Origin: Ambrosia x helenae | Lineage: Eukaryota > Streptophyta > Magnoliopsida > Asterales > Asteraceae | Reading direction: 5' to 3' | Assembly: GCA_030844895.1 (NCBI GenBank) | Contig: CM061231.1 | Coordinates: forward strand, 133,705,023-133,769,022 | Length of the DNA stretch: 64,000 nucleotides | In this document: one piece after another, positions 11,597 to 23,327 of the stretch | How the letters are laid out: each line of letters starts with the position of its first letter | How positions within the stretch are numbered: the stretch's first letter is position 1 | The notes under the pieces: generated by a model | The model's database searches: none | What the model was told of the DNA's origin: nothing | Seen by the model: only the letters and a program-made list of their open reading frames with translations | Position numbers and translations under genes: made by a program

Positions 11597-14500
11597 TTAT
11601 TCTTCTGTGGAGAATCTTGATTCCTGAAGACATTGACATTCAGGAAAAGGGTGTGCGTATATCGAATTTTTTCTTGTTGATTTCTTGATTTTAGGAATAG
11701 CAACGCCCTTATGGTCGCTGTCTTCTAGCATAGCTTGCATTTCGTTCTTGAAGGCGTGCCAGCTGCAAATAAGATAACTTTCTATTACATGTTTTGGTAA
11801 ACAAGATCTCAGATCTGTACTCGAATATAGAAAAGATTTATAAGATAAATCACTTTTTGAAGATGGTATCTAGAGAAAAGCATTAAAAAATAAATTATTA
11901 GAATTGAAAAGGAAATCACCTTATACTTGTATTGTGCAGCAAAACAACAAGCTTACGCTTATCTGGAATTATGGTCTTTGCATGCCCGTATTGAAATCTG
12001 CGGTGACCCATCAAAAAATGTGGGAAATTTCCTCCTTGTGTGGTTACAAATACTTCACTGAACAAGCACACGATATAGTCCAAAGCCGCCAACCTTGAAG
12101 AATAGCCCTACACGCCCGGTAAATAAGTTACATTAAGTTCAACTTATGTGGGTTTGTTTGTTTGTTTGTTTTTTGTGGTGAGGTGGGAACCCGTTGTAGG
12201 TAAACTCAAGGGACCCCAATAATACCCTGCTAACCAATGGGATAAGGTATAGCACAACTTGCACTGCGCAGTTGGCATTCGAGGGGTTAACCTCTGCTAG
12301 ATGGACTTGGCGAGTTGGCGCTTATCAATAAAGTTAGTTTAACATATGTTTATGATAAAAAAAGATGTATGTACCTGAAATGATGCAAGCTCATCTGATG
12401 AAGCAAGCAAGTCCTTGGTGTGTAGAAGGGGGAACATTTTCTTCAAAGGAGCTAAATTTTTATCGGCCTCATAAATTTTTCCAGATGCCAAATATATTGG
12501 AGTTGTGTTTGAAAATCCCATACCCCTTAGCATCATCCCTACCTATGCTGACAAAAAATAATTGTTCCCAAAAAAGATTTCATTTGCAAACTCATGCAGG
12601 CACATCATAAAAATTTTAAGTTTTAGAAACTAACCTCCAAAGGGGTCATCGGGCACCTTCCATCGATCCGAAAACGAACAGGATCTATGATATAAGTTTC
12701 ACGTTTAAACTTATCACCCCACCCCTTTTCGCGTATTTTATCCATTTCAAGTTGTTCATATTTTCCTCCATCATACACACAACATGAAAAGGCAACCATG
12801 TCCTACACGAAATCAAATGCATTGGAAATTTAAAAACAGAGTATCTAATTTAATACGGAAATATACAAACATACAACAATAAAAAGTTCTAATATAATTA
12901 GAAGACTGCAAAAGTATCATACCTCTTCAAACCGAAGGTGGACAGAAACATATTTACCACCTGAACCTGAACTACCGACTGTCATTCTTTCTACCAATGA
13001 TTTACCAAGTGTGGTGATGGGGATAGAGAATCTTAATGCTTCATAATTGGTTAGACATCTAAGATATTGGATATGAGGAGGGAGACTTGTAGCCAATCTA
13101 TTTGCAAATGGAGCAATCCGAAGGATCCTGCATTTGATTTTTGGAAACCACCAAAATAATAAGCTAGTTAAGACGATTTAAAAAGAAGACTAATTACATA
13201 ACAAAGTAACCAATCTTGTTCCAATTTGAATTTCAAATATCCATGTTTTTTGCCAGAAAACACTAAACTCTAAAAGTTATGACAGAAACCCTCAAATTTA
13301 TGTGAAAATGCTTACATGGCAGCTAAACTGTCCATAACTTTTGGTCATGTTGACTTTTTTCTGATGTGGCGTGTGCAACTGTTACCCACGGGCAAGGTTG
13401 AAGATAATCAATTTTTTTTTTTTTAAATTTTGAGGGTTTTTTATGGGGGCAAAAAGAAGTGTAGTTGTCCAAAATGCTCAATAGTTTAAAGCACCAACCT
13501 CTGCTCTTTGAGGACAGGATAAACTTGTTCCAAGTAGTAACTGGCAGATGCCCAAGCCGGGACTCTAAAGTTTGAGATATTACTTATATTGAAATCATAA
13601 TGTTCCATTAATTCCTTTGGGAGCTCCCGCACTACATCAACGTATTTCTTAAGGGTGGATATGAAATGTTCTTCATCATATATGTCCCCAAACTCACTGA
13701 AAACCCAAGTCAGAGGATTCACAAGTTAAAAAATTATATGCATACTTATTGTCAAAGTAGTATGCTCACTTGACTTGTATCAGATAGAAAAAAAAACACC
13801 AAACTGTCGCATTTCAAAGGGTGATTTAACAAAATAGGATATAATGAAAATGTAGAAAGATAATTTATTAACTCGCCTTGAATCCCTCCAAACATTATGA
13901 AAATTAAGACGAGGAATGAGCAGTGTTGCATTCAAAAGACCTGCCACTGCCACCGCATTACATATCTGCCATTTGAAGTTTTATTGTTATCTAACACGTC
14001 TAGAGAATACAATAAGTATTCATTAGTAACAATCGGCATCAATATATCCAACTTGTATGCTACAGGCCAAGAAAAATAAACCCTTTATCAGATCTAGAAT
14101 ATCACAGATCTACAAATGCATATGTCCCAAAAAAAAAAACTAGTACATTAGGAAATATGACCTAAACCCGTATGCATCATTTTAATACTTTAAAAGCATA
14201 AACATAATCAAAACTGAAGCTTTAAAATTGGCATCTCTTATGGAGAATGTACGAAAAAAAATAAATAAATTTAAAACACAAAATTCCCCCCAAAAGTAGA
14301 AGAGATATGAGTACAGCCAAGCAACTCAGAAGCAACCATCAAGGCATCAACTAGTAATCGTCTTGAAGGCCACCTGCCTAGCGCAAGTTGCGATGTTAGC
14401 AGGGTATTGCTAGGTCCAGTGAGTTTTCAAGTAACGGGTTCTCATGGTTGGTTATAAAGTAAATCAACTAATGTCATACCATTTCTAAAGCAACAAATTT

Positions 14501-16365
14501 TCCAACAATACATGGACCTAAAACATCAAAAGGAGTAATTTAAAAACATAACTGCCCACGTGACGAATAAATGATGAACATACAGGTGGATAGTATGCAC
14601 AAGCATGCACTAGTGTTCTGACTAGATGAAACACATACAAATAACAGACAAGCGTACTAGTAAAATCCCACTCATAGCAAACTATAGGTAGGGTCTAGGG
14701 ATAGTGGGGTGGGGGCAAACCTTCTATCCCCGAAGATAAGAGAGGTTGATCCCACTGAGACCCCCGTCTTTAAAAACCTTTTCTCGACATGTAAAGTATA
14801 GTAGCATGAGGTGTAGGTCAGGGAATCAAAACAGCAACAAAAAAATTAAAAAGTAGTACCAAATTACCGATAACAGAAAGATACTAATACATCTAGAAAA
14901 CTAAACAACATAGGTGTACCAAGGCATATACTATATAATTAAATAAGTGTATCCATCATCAGCTTGAGGATAAATTAAAACAGTAGTTCCAAGTATGTGG
15001 CATACCGATGCACGTTGCTGATTTAGACCGCCATTTGCCTCGATAATCAAGTACTTATCAGCCATGCCCATCTCTGTGACAAAATTTCTTTGACTAATAG
15101 CTCCATATAAAGATAACATTATTATTCAATAAGTTATTCACAAGTACTAATACCAGGATATTGACGAGTAGTTAATGTCAAGCAAGGCTTGTGCTCTTTC
15201 AACTTCATTTTATATCTCCATACATCAGACAACTAAATCAAAACAATACAACTTTCCATCAACTTCAAGCATATATTGCAGTAAATTATCATAGTAATAT
15301 ACTCTGTTATAGGGATTTTTAACCAACTTCTGATTAACTATGATGGTAATTGGTAACTTCATCATTGATTCCGTATTTCATATGCAAAGGATTATCAGTA
15401 GGTAAAGGTGATTACTGAGACACGTTTAGCAACTTATTTTCCGGTTATCTTATTCAAATTCTTCAAGCTGCGAAATCCCATAGAAAGCGCAAACCTTTCC
15501 TCTATCCTAGGGTCTACTCTCACTGAGACCACCGGCTCTAAAAGCCTTTTATTCTGACGTGTATAGTATAGTAATAAATAAACCAAGAATTGTGATATTG
15601 TAAGTGTCTCTCTCAACATTTACGAAACTCTTAGCCAAAGCCAAAGCCAACCCATCTTCTTCTCGCCTTCAGTGGCATGTAATGCCTGGGCAAAGCGATC
15701 AACTAAACGCATCATTGCATCTGCAGCAGGCAGCCTCCTTTGGTTCTGCTCCAACTAATTGTCAATGATTTTGAGTAGGCCGGTGGGTTCTGACGGATGT
15801 TTCGTTCTATAGGCAATAGCGAACATCCGTTAGAACCCACTGACGTAATCCTATGGGTTAGCTTTGGCTAAGAGTTCCGTAAATGTAGAGAAAGACAAAA
15901 AGGCACTTACAACAACTAATACAATATCACAAGTTTTGGATCATATATACTTATAACACTGCAACATTTAGAAAGCATACAGGACTGTACTAAACTACAA
16001 ATGCAGATTAAGTATAAACAAATCCAATTTCAATAATAACAATAATAATAATAAACCTGAATTTGTGAAGAATTATCAGTCAGAATATGATGTAGAAGGT
16101 TCTGGAAGACTTCATGGCTGCGGTAAAAGGAGCCAGGTGGATAATAATAATAATTAGGGTAGAGCAAGGGGCGGATAAACGTGATCAAACCGGATACAAA
16201 TAATAATAATAATAGGAAAAGACTAATAAAATATAGAAATGAGTGTTGAGGGCGGCGGTTAAGTCTCCGGCGAGAGGGTTTAGTGAAATGAGTGGTTAAG
16301 GAGCCGGTGCTGCTACTGCTGCTGGTGCTACTGGTTGTGGTGTAGTAACTGAGTGTGGCATCCAT
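11597..16365 (-). CDS. O-fucosyltransferase family protein (GT106-type), ten exons
   Basis: Exons on the minus strand: 16365-16057, 15232-15154, 15073-15006, 13965-13877, 13696-13499, 13127-12923, 12802-12635, 12542-12375, 12107-11920, 11762-11597. All junction phases agree; total 1,638 nt, 545 aa. A Ser/Thr-rich cytosolic tail and Arg patch precede one membrane helix at about residues 42-64, giving a type II Golgi topology. Family motifs are IIEANGGLNQQR (about 139-150), FGDIYDEEHF, YDFNISNI, IAPFANRLA, SVHLRFEEDM (about 309-318, the putative donor-binding HLRFE), GMMLRGMGF, PIYLASGKIY, and TTQGGNFPHFLMGHR near the C-terminus. Known relatives transfer fucose or similar sugars to proteins or cell-wall glycans; the substrate here cannot be told. 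Exon 4 uses a GC donor. Exons 2 and 3 are the least certain boundaries, supported by phase and by the sequence SDVWRYKMKLKEHKPCL. Confidence 0.9.
12165..12345 (-). mobile_element. SINE-like repeat in O-fucosyltransferase intron
   Basis: Its reverse complement resembles the copy at 8,898-9,087 in its 3' half (ttggttagcagggtatta, ggggtccc..gagtttacct, gggttcccacc). It lies between exons 8 and 9. Confidence 0.55.
14362..14455 (+). mobile_element. Truncated SINE-like repeat
   Basis: Contains 'cttgaaggccacctgc', 'gttagcagggtatt', and 'gggttctcatggttgg', matching the 3' part of the copy at 8,898-9,087. It lacks the promoter-box portion. Confidence 0.55.
15575..15945. repeat. Inverted-repeat element in intron 1 of the O-fucosyltransferase gene
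   Basis: The left arm (about 15,575-15,655) and right arm (about 15,845-15,945) are inverted copies; both contain the 'acatttacg(g)aactcttagccaaagc' block in opposite orientations. A tighter hairpin at 15,782-15,842 has a stem of about 20 bp (ggttctgacggatgtt with aacatccgttagaaccc). Between the arms, on the minus strand, a 40-odd-codon open stretch reads AADAMMRLVDRFAQALHATE; its origin is not recognised. Confidence 0.7.
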
Positions 16366-16569
16366 TGCATCATGTGGTATTATGAATATGATGATTTGAT
16401 TTATGTCTGATGATGATTCAGTGTGTGTGTCTCTGTGATGAGAGTGTGAAATTGCTAAAGTGAGATCTTTTCACTTTTCTAATTTTCTTCTCTTTTGTAG
16501 TTTTGTTTGTTGCCCGGTTTTATGGGTTACTTTCGCGTGATGCAGCGGGGAACACAAATACTTCTAAGG

Positions 16570-17310
16570 GTGTGTATGGTTTGGTTTAATTCGATGATTA
16601 GCCTAAACCGAAACTAAAACCAAAGTTATCATTTAATCGATTATTTGGTTCGATTTATATGGTTAGATTATCAGTTAATCGATCTTATTGGTTAACAACA
16701 AAAACCAAATTTTGGTTAAAATTTTTTTGCCTATATTTATATTTTTTTATACATCTATTTCATGTATTTATATCAGTATTTCATGTACTTGTAAGCAAAA
16801 ATTTTAACCAAAGTTTGGTTTTGGTTATTTACCAAAACTAACTAAAATGAACTAAAAACAACAATCTAACCAAATTGACTAAACCAATTAATTTGTTGGT
16901 TAATAAGATCGATAAACTGATAATGTCGATTTTTGTTTCGGTTGACGCTAATAACCGAGCTGAAACGAACACAGCCATGCACCATTAGAAGTGTCTGTGT
17001 TCCCTACTACATCGCGTTGGCACGCTGTTATGAATATATGAATGGTTTCGTTTCAGTTTGACTGATTTCGGTTAACTAAGGGTACAAAAAGAAAACGATA
17101 ACCGATTTTATGTTAAATTGGATGTTTGTTAATTCAATTTTCACTTGATTTTGATTCTATTTTGACTCTTTTTTTATTTGGCTTCGTTGAACGGTTTAAT
17201 TATTACTCATTCCCAGATATTGTTAATCATACAATACTATATACTCAAATTAAAGATAATAAAATGCTCATTATTATGATGTATTTTTTTTATTTTTTTT
17301 TTGTAAAAGT
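16570..17310. repeat. Dispersed AT-rich repeat, right copy
   Basis: From 16,806 this is a direct repeat of 1-530. The first 230 bp (ggtttggttta, aaccgaaac) may be its 5' part, not visible at the left edge of the window. No coding sequence is supported; open frames here are by-products of AT richness. Confidence 0.7.
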
Positions 17311-17537
17311 ATCAACATATAAAAAAATATGACTATTTAAAATTTTTAACTATAATTTAAATAAGCAAAAGCTGAGTAAGTTTAAAAGGTTAAAGTGTAA
17401 CTAAGATGAGGGGTTAAAGTGTAAAAGTGTTTGAATGACTATTTTACCCTCTTGTTAGGGTGGTTTATGAAAATAAAGTTCTTAACTTTTGGGTATCTTA
17501 AACTACCATTGGCTCATGCATTATAATATAGTATAGA
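17311..17537 (-). mobile_element. Truncated Helitron 5' part
   Basis: Its minus-strand start TCTATACTATATTATAATGC at 17,537 and about 220 bp of body match 1,119-1,364 of the left Helitron. The part equivalent to 531-1,118, including the 3' hairpin, is absent. Confidence 0.7.
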
Positions 17538-17553
17538 TTATTATTACTAGATA

Positions 17554-17586
17554 CTAGATTATATCCCGAAAGTTTTCCGGGATAGA
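17554..17586 (-). other. Helitron-like 3' terminus on the minus strand
   Basis: On the minus strand a hairpin (ATCCCGG..CCGGGAT-like stem, 17,563-17,584) is followed by CTAG (17,557-17,554) and T. It abuts the 5' terminus at 17,537 by 16 bp, so two Helitrons may be arranged head to tail. Confidence 0.4.
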
Positions 17587-18760
17587 TAAATTTAATATGA
17601 TGCGATAAAATATGTGTAATTATGTAACATAGAAATTAATGTACTATAATATGAAAAAAAAGCAATTTTAATCATGTGAATAAGAATGAAAATGTATATT
17701 AAAAAGAAGATGTATGTTTGGATGAGGAGCAGAGCTAGAAACAACCATTGTAAGGCGTGATTGAGGCGGTAATCTTGAAGGTGTGACTTTTGTTTTTGGA
17801 AAGGGGTGGCTTTATCTTATTCTCCCCTTGATGAAAATATATTCCTAGTTTGAACATGATTAGTGAATTGCCTAAACATGATTATCGAATTACCATAACA
17901 CATTGTGTTTTTTTTCCTGTATGAACAAAAACCGACAAAAAAAATCTTTTTTTTTTTTTTCTGTATAGCACTATGGTAATCGTTGGGAAGATAATAAAAC
18001 GTTCGTTAATTTGGTGTATTTTTTAAATCTCGTATATAAAAGTTATTAACGTTTTAAAATTGTGGGGAAACATGAGAGAGAAAGTGACTTTTGGATGGAA
18101 ATAAGGAGGATGCCACATGGCACACTCAAAGGGAAAGGATGATGTGACAATAAAAAATAAGGTAATTCCGTACTAATTAATTTTGCGTAATTAACATAAT
18201 TAAGTGTAATTTCGTGTTAATTATATTAGATGGGCCTTAGAGAATAGCAAATTCCTCATAAGATGCATATGAATGCACATGTTTAATATTGAAGCACGAC
18301 GAAGTCGCGTGCAAATAAACTTGTCCGGAACGGACGTTGTGGTTGTGGATGGATATAGTGATACTCAGGATGTAGTTGTATCACTAGTTGTAGTAGGTTT
18401 GCATTTTACCTAGCTGGACAGGTTGTGCCAGCCTATATTATGATGTTTTGTTATATTTCGAACGATGTATGTAGGATATTGTGACCCGCCCTTTTGTTAT
18501 TGTTGAAGCAAATGATGTACTTGTTATTGCGAAATTAATGAAAATCATATTATCATGGTAAAATATGTTGTTATTACATTGCGCATTATGTGATTGTTTA
18601 TGATGATTGTCTATTAGTCTACTCTATATCTTGTGGTTTGTGGGATAGTATTGCGATGCAATATTGTTGTTTGTATATTTGGATGTGATGTTACTTGTGC
18701 GTTGTGCATGACAATATTTGGATGAAAATTGGTCTAATTAACCTTTGATATTTGTTATTG
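17587..18760. other. AT-rich sequence upstream of element A
   Basis: No gene is supported. It should contain any LTR or leader of gypsy element A, but no primer-binding site (TGGTATCAGAGC-like) or LTR edge is visible; the element appears truncated at its 5' side. Confidence 0.5.
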
Positions 18761-18767
18761 AAGTTTA

Positions 18768-20258
18768 ATGGCATTTGCAACAAGAAATACCACTAGTCAT
18801 GATGGCCTGCCCACAACACCCGCAAAACTGGAACAACTCATATTGACCGAATTGCGATGGCCATGGCTGAACGGGAAGCCAATCGCACTGATGGGTCAGG
18901 TGACCACGCGGGGGAGTGACTGTCGTGAGCGGTCCCATTATGGTAAGTGACTTAAAATGAGTGAAATGTCGGGATGTTGCCCCGATACTTCTTTCATGTA
19001 ATAACATATCTTCGTGTTATTTCAGAAACGATCACTCATGAACGCGGTTGCACGTTCAAAGCCTTCCTAGACTGTAAGCCCATCAACTTTAATGGAACTG
19101 AAGGCTCTATGGGCCTGGTGAAGCGGTTTGAGAAGACGGAGGCAGTCATTCATAACAGTAGCTGCACTCCCAAGCAGACTGTGATGTGTTCCACCAATTT
19201 GTTTTTGGACCATTCTTTGACTTGGTAGAATAGCCAGGTGCAATCTTTGGGTGACGCTACTGCCTATTCTCTATCCTGGATGGAACTCAAAGAGCTCATG
19301 ATTTGTGAGTACTGTCCTGCTAGTGAAATCCAAAAGCTAGACTCTGAATTCTGGAACCACACTATGAATGGTTCGGGCGTTGCTGGTTACACGGCCCGGT
19401 TTCATGCTCATGCAAGATTGGGCCCCCGGTTGGTTACGCCGGAAGGCAAAAAGATTGAGCGGTATCTTTTTGGGTTGGCACCCCAAATCTGCAGCATGGT
19501 TACTTCATCCAAACCTACTACCATGCGTGAGGTTATTGATCTGGACTTAAGCCTTACTGAAGATGCAATTCGTATGGGTACTTTGGTGCGAAAGGGTTCT
19601 AGCTCGAAGACTGCTGAGGTGAAGGTCAATGAGGGTAAAAGTACTTGGTCTGGTTCAGCTGAGCCATCCAAGCTCCGGGTTCGGGAAGCGAAAAAGAAAT
19701 GAGGGTAAAAAGGATGGATCTTCTGGGAGTCATGGGAAGAAGGGAAAGGGGTATGTTTCCATTGGGCAGTCGGATGAAAGGAAATCGGGTACTCAGGGGA
19801 ATAAGAATGAACTGTCATTCTGGAAATGTCGCCGTACTAGGAATAAGGGTGAAGATTGTAGGTCGGGAGCGCCTAAGTCGGGGAAAAAAAGGCCATGTTT
19901 TGGATGTGGATCCTTGGACCATTGGAAGAGGGAGTGCCCGAAGGTAAACAATCAGGCACGCGGACAGGCTTTTGTTATCGGGGCTGGTGATGCACGCCAA
20001 GACCCTAACGTGATCACCAGTACGTTCCCTCTTAACACCATTATGCTTATGTTTTATTAGATATCGGTGCCGATTTTAGTTTCGTATCTATTGATTTTAA
20101 GTAGTCTCTTGGTTTGAGAACTGGTAAGTTAGATACACCTTATTTCATAGAATTAGCCAACGGTAAAACTATAGAAACGAGTGAAGTGGCGAAGGATTGT
20201 AAGTTGGATCTCTGTGGCATGAGTTTAGTATTGATCTCTTACCGGTAGTCTTGGGTAG
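18768..20258 (+). pseudogene. Ty3/gypsy element A: gag and start of protease, broken
   Basis: Gag begins MAFATRNTTSHDGLPTTPAK at 18,768. A probable intron (18,943-19,025) interrupts it; removing it continues the frame into THERGCTFKAFLDCKPINF. Stops and shifts occur near 19,226, 19,700 and 20,058. A CCHC knuckle (CFGCGSLDHWKREC, about 19,894-19,935) and a decayed aspartic protease start (degraded DSGAD equivalent near 20,061) follow. The sequence ends inside protease at 20,258, where it meets element B of opposite orientation. The remainder of A resumes at 25,813 in reverse transcriptase. Not translated as a whole. Confidence 0.8.
18943..19025 (+). other. Predicted 83-nt spliceosomal intron inside gag of element A
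   Basis: Donor GTAAGT at 18,943, acceptor TTATTTCAG ending 19,025, phase 1. Splicing fuses two different frames (83 is not a multiple of 3). Element C has an equivalent intron at 54,368-54,449. Confidence 0.7.
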
Positions 20259-20261
20259 TTT

Positions 20262-22779
20262 CGACATGTCCCAAAAATTGAACTTCCTTAAGCCAAAATT
20301 CGCATTTTGAGAACTTGGCGTACAGTTGTTCTTTCTTTAGGAGATTCAAGATAGAGTGAAGATGTTTCTCGTGATCGGATTTTGATTTAGAGTAAATCAG
20401 AATATCATCGATGAAAACGATCACGAATTTGTCGAGATAGGGTCTACAAACCCGATTCATCAAATCCATAAATACTGCGGGAGCATTGGTCAACCCAAAA
20501 GGCATAACCATGAATTCATAGTGACCGTAGCGAGTGCGAAAAGCTGTTTTGGGAATATCTTCATTGTGGACTCTAAGCTGATGATAACCAGAACGGAGAT
20601 CAATCTTCGAGAAGTGGGTTGCTCCTTGAAGTTGATCGAAGAGATCGTCAATCCTAGGAAGTGGATAACGATTCTTGATGGTGAGTTTGTTGAGTTCACG
20701 GTAGTCAATACACATCCGAAGAGAACCATCCTTCTTTTTAACGAATAAGACAGGGGCTCCCCATGGAGAAGAACTAGGGCGAATGAACCCTTTATCAGAA
20801 AGTTCCTGTAATTGACTAGCAAGTTCTTGCATCTCAGAGGGTGCAAGACGATAAGGAGCTTTAGCGACAGGATTAGCACCAGGAACAAGATCAATACGAA
20901 ACTCCACTTGTCGAGCAGGAGGCAAACCAGGTAAATCCTCTGGAAAGACTTCAGGATAGTCTCGAATAATAGGAATGTCTTGGATACTTTTGCCTTTATC
21001 CTTCTTCTCTATCACGTTAGCTAAGAAGGCTGTATACCCCTTTCGTAAGTACTTTTGGGCAGTAGTACAAGACATAAGCTTAAGCTCACCACAGGGTTTC
21101 TCACCATAGATCTTCAAAATCTCACCAGATTCGAGAGGAATGCGTATGACTTTCTCGAAGCACAGAATTTCGGCACGATGAGTTGACAACCAGTCCATGC
21201 CTACTATAACATCAAAACTACCAAGATGCATAGGGATGAGATCGATAGGGAAGGTATGATCGTCGAGGTTCAACAAGCAGTTACGAATAATAGAGTCGAT
21301 CGAAATAGACTTCCCGTTAGCTACCTCTACCACGAAAGGTTCCTCTAGATTAGTGTGGGGTAAGTTAAGTAAAGGTTCAAACTTCAGTGACACGAATGAC
21401 TTATCAGCTCCCGAATCAAATAATATGGATGCATAGTGGTTATTAATGAGAAACGTACCATTCACCACTTCGTTGTTGTCACGAGCCTGGTTAGCGTTGA
21501 GATTGTAGGCGCGACCTCGAGCACCTTGGTTCTGGTTGCGGTTCTGGTTTTGGTTTTGGTTCTGATTTTGGTTTTGGTTACGGTTACGATTAGGGCAGTT
21601 GTTGATGTAGTGATTAGGGTTGCCACACTCGTAGCATTGACCACGAGTAGGCCTGTTGTTTTGTTGGTTGGGAGCTGGGTTATTGTTGTCTTGGGTAGTA
21701 GAAGATCGACAGACGTTCACCAGGTGACCATATCTTTGACACTTAGTACAAAAACGACATGGCACCTGCGTTGGATGATGGTACTTGCAAGTGTTGCACA
21801 AAGGGTGAGGTCCGGTGTATGGTTTCTTGGCTGGGTTTTGGGCAGCAGGTGGAGTAGCAGCAACCATATAGTTTCTAGCCTTGCGCTTTTTGTTGCTTGA
21901 GGTCTCAGGCTTGACTTCAATTGCAGGCTGTGGAGTGTCTTAGGCAACCGTCTTCTTAGTGCCTTTGCGGAAGAGAGTACCGTTCTTCACGTGATTATCA
22001 GTAAGAGTGGCCGCTAGACGTTTGGCCTCTTCCAGAGTTGCAGGATTTCTACCCCAAACGGTGTCCTGGATTTGCATGGGCAGACCACCGATGTACTTCT
22101 CGATGGCTACCGGCAGAGGAGTAACTTTGTGAGGCAATAATAAGCTAAGCTCATGAAAGCGGGTGTTGTAGGCAAGGTTTTCCCCACTATCTTGAGCTAA
22201 GGTGTGGAACTCATCCTCAAGTTTCTTAACTTCATTGCGAGGACAAAACTCTTCCTTCATGATCTCTTTGACTTGGTCCCATGTCATAGCAAGAGCAACC
22301 TCGGCCCCACGAGTACGCTTTTCTTCATTCCACCATGTGAGTGCTCGTTTATGGAGAACACTCATGGCGTAACGAACCTTGAAGTTGTTGGGGCATTCAC
22401 TGTTGATGAAGGTATTCTCAATACCCTCAAACCATTGGAGGAGTCCAGTAGCTCCTTCTTCACCACTAAACTTTGGAGGGTTACAAGAGTTGAAATGCTT
22501 AAGGGTGCAGGCTTGGGGTCCATTTCCATTGCCATTGCCGTTCCCGTTCCCGTTGTTGTGACCATTCCCGTTGCCGTTCAATTGGATGACTTGAGCGAGT
22601 AAATTGGGAACCAGAGTTGCGATTTGCTGCGCCATTTGTTGAGAAATGATCGCAGCCAGTTGAGCATCGACCCCATTGTTGTTGTGGTTAGGAACTTGGT
22701 CATGGTTATGGTTGTGGTTATCACCACCTTCTTCGTGGTTCTCACCATTGCTGTTGCGAGTGCTGCGACGAGGAGGCAT
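20262..22779 (-). pseudogene. Gag-protease-reverse transcriptase of element B, one internal stop, 3'-truncated
   Basis: Start taken at MPPRRSTRNSNGEN (22,779) after the leader. Gag has Asn/Gly and His/Asn repeats, then the capsid-like region (CTLKHFNSCNPPKFSGEEGA; TWWNEEK). A single in-frame TAA at 21,940-21,942 separates gag from the rest; the frame is otherwise continuous. Two zinc knuckles follow (CTKCQRYGHLVNVC, CYECGNPNHYINNC) with an (Asn-Gln)n run after the second. The protease has FDSGADKSF and the RT has the catalytic FIDDILIYS. The frame is cut at 20,262. Unlike A and C, gag of B has no intron. Compared with a usual gypsy polyprotein it lacks RNase H, integrase and any chromodomain. 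Confidence 0.88.
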
Positions 22780-23315
22780 GATCTGTAATAGACACAATGA
22801 AATGAATGAGAGTTTATATAAGGAATGTAATCATTTATTCATTAATTAAAACGAATAAACGAAAACGTTGACTTATCAAAGATTCTAAATTCTAATAACA
22901 TATGAAGACATGCTTTAGCCTATAAGTGAACACTCATCCCGAGAATTCCCAGGTAGGCATCCGGGTCCCTCGTCTGATTGGGATATATGCGCAATGCCAG
23001 CCTAGACAGAAGACTCAGAATACAGGCGTTCACCCTTCCAGATTGCACGTGTTCGTTATTAAAATCTAGAACTTCGACGAGATCTCAAGGGGGTTCAGGT
23101 TAAACCTGAGGATTTTTGTCCTATTAATCTAATGGTGGATCAAGATTGCAGCAGACGAATAAGTGTAATCATATGTAGGTTTAGGGTTATAAGGCATAGG
23201 ATAAGGATAGGATTAGGGAAGCAATTAGGGTTACAAGTAGGAGAAGCAAGTACTGTTTAAGTCCCTAAGGTTATAGTCTAGATTATTTCTAATAACCTAA
23301 TTCCCTATAACCAAG

Positions 23316-23327
23316 GCTCTGATACCA
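23316..23327 (-). promoter_or_regulatory. Primer-binding site of element B
   Basis: On the minus strand TGGTATCAGAGC, complementary to the 3' end of initiator Met-tRNA, sits three bases after the LTR end. Confidence 0.9.

Noticed and set aside
21436..21900. 154-codon plus-strand frame rich in Val/Leu
   Set aside because: Antisense of the (Asn-Gln)n and knuckle region of element B.
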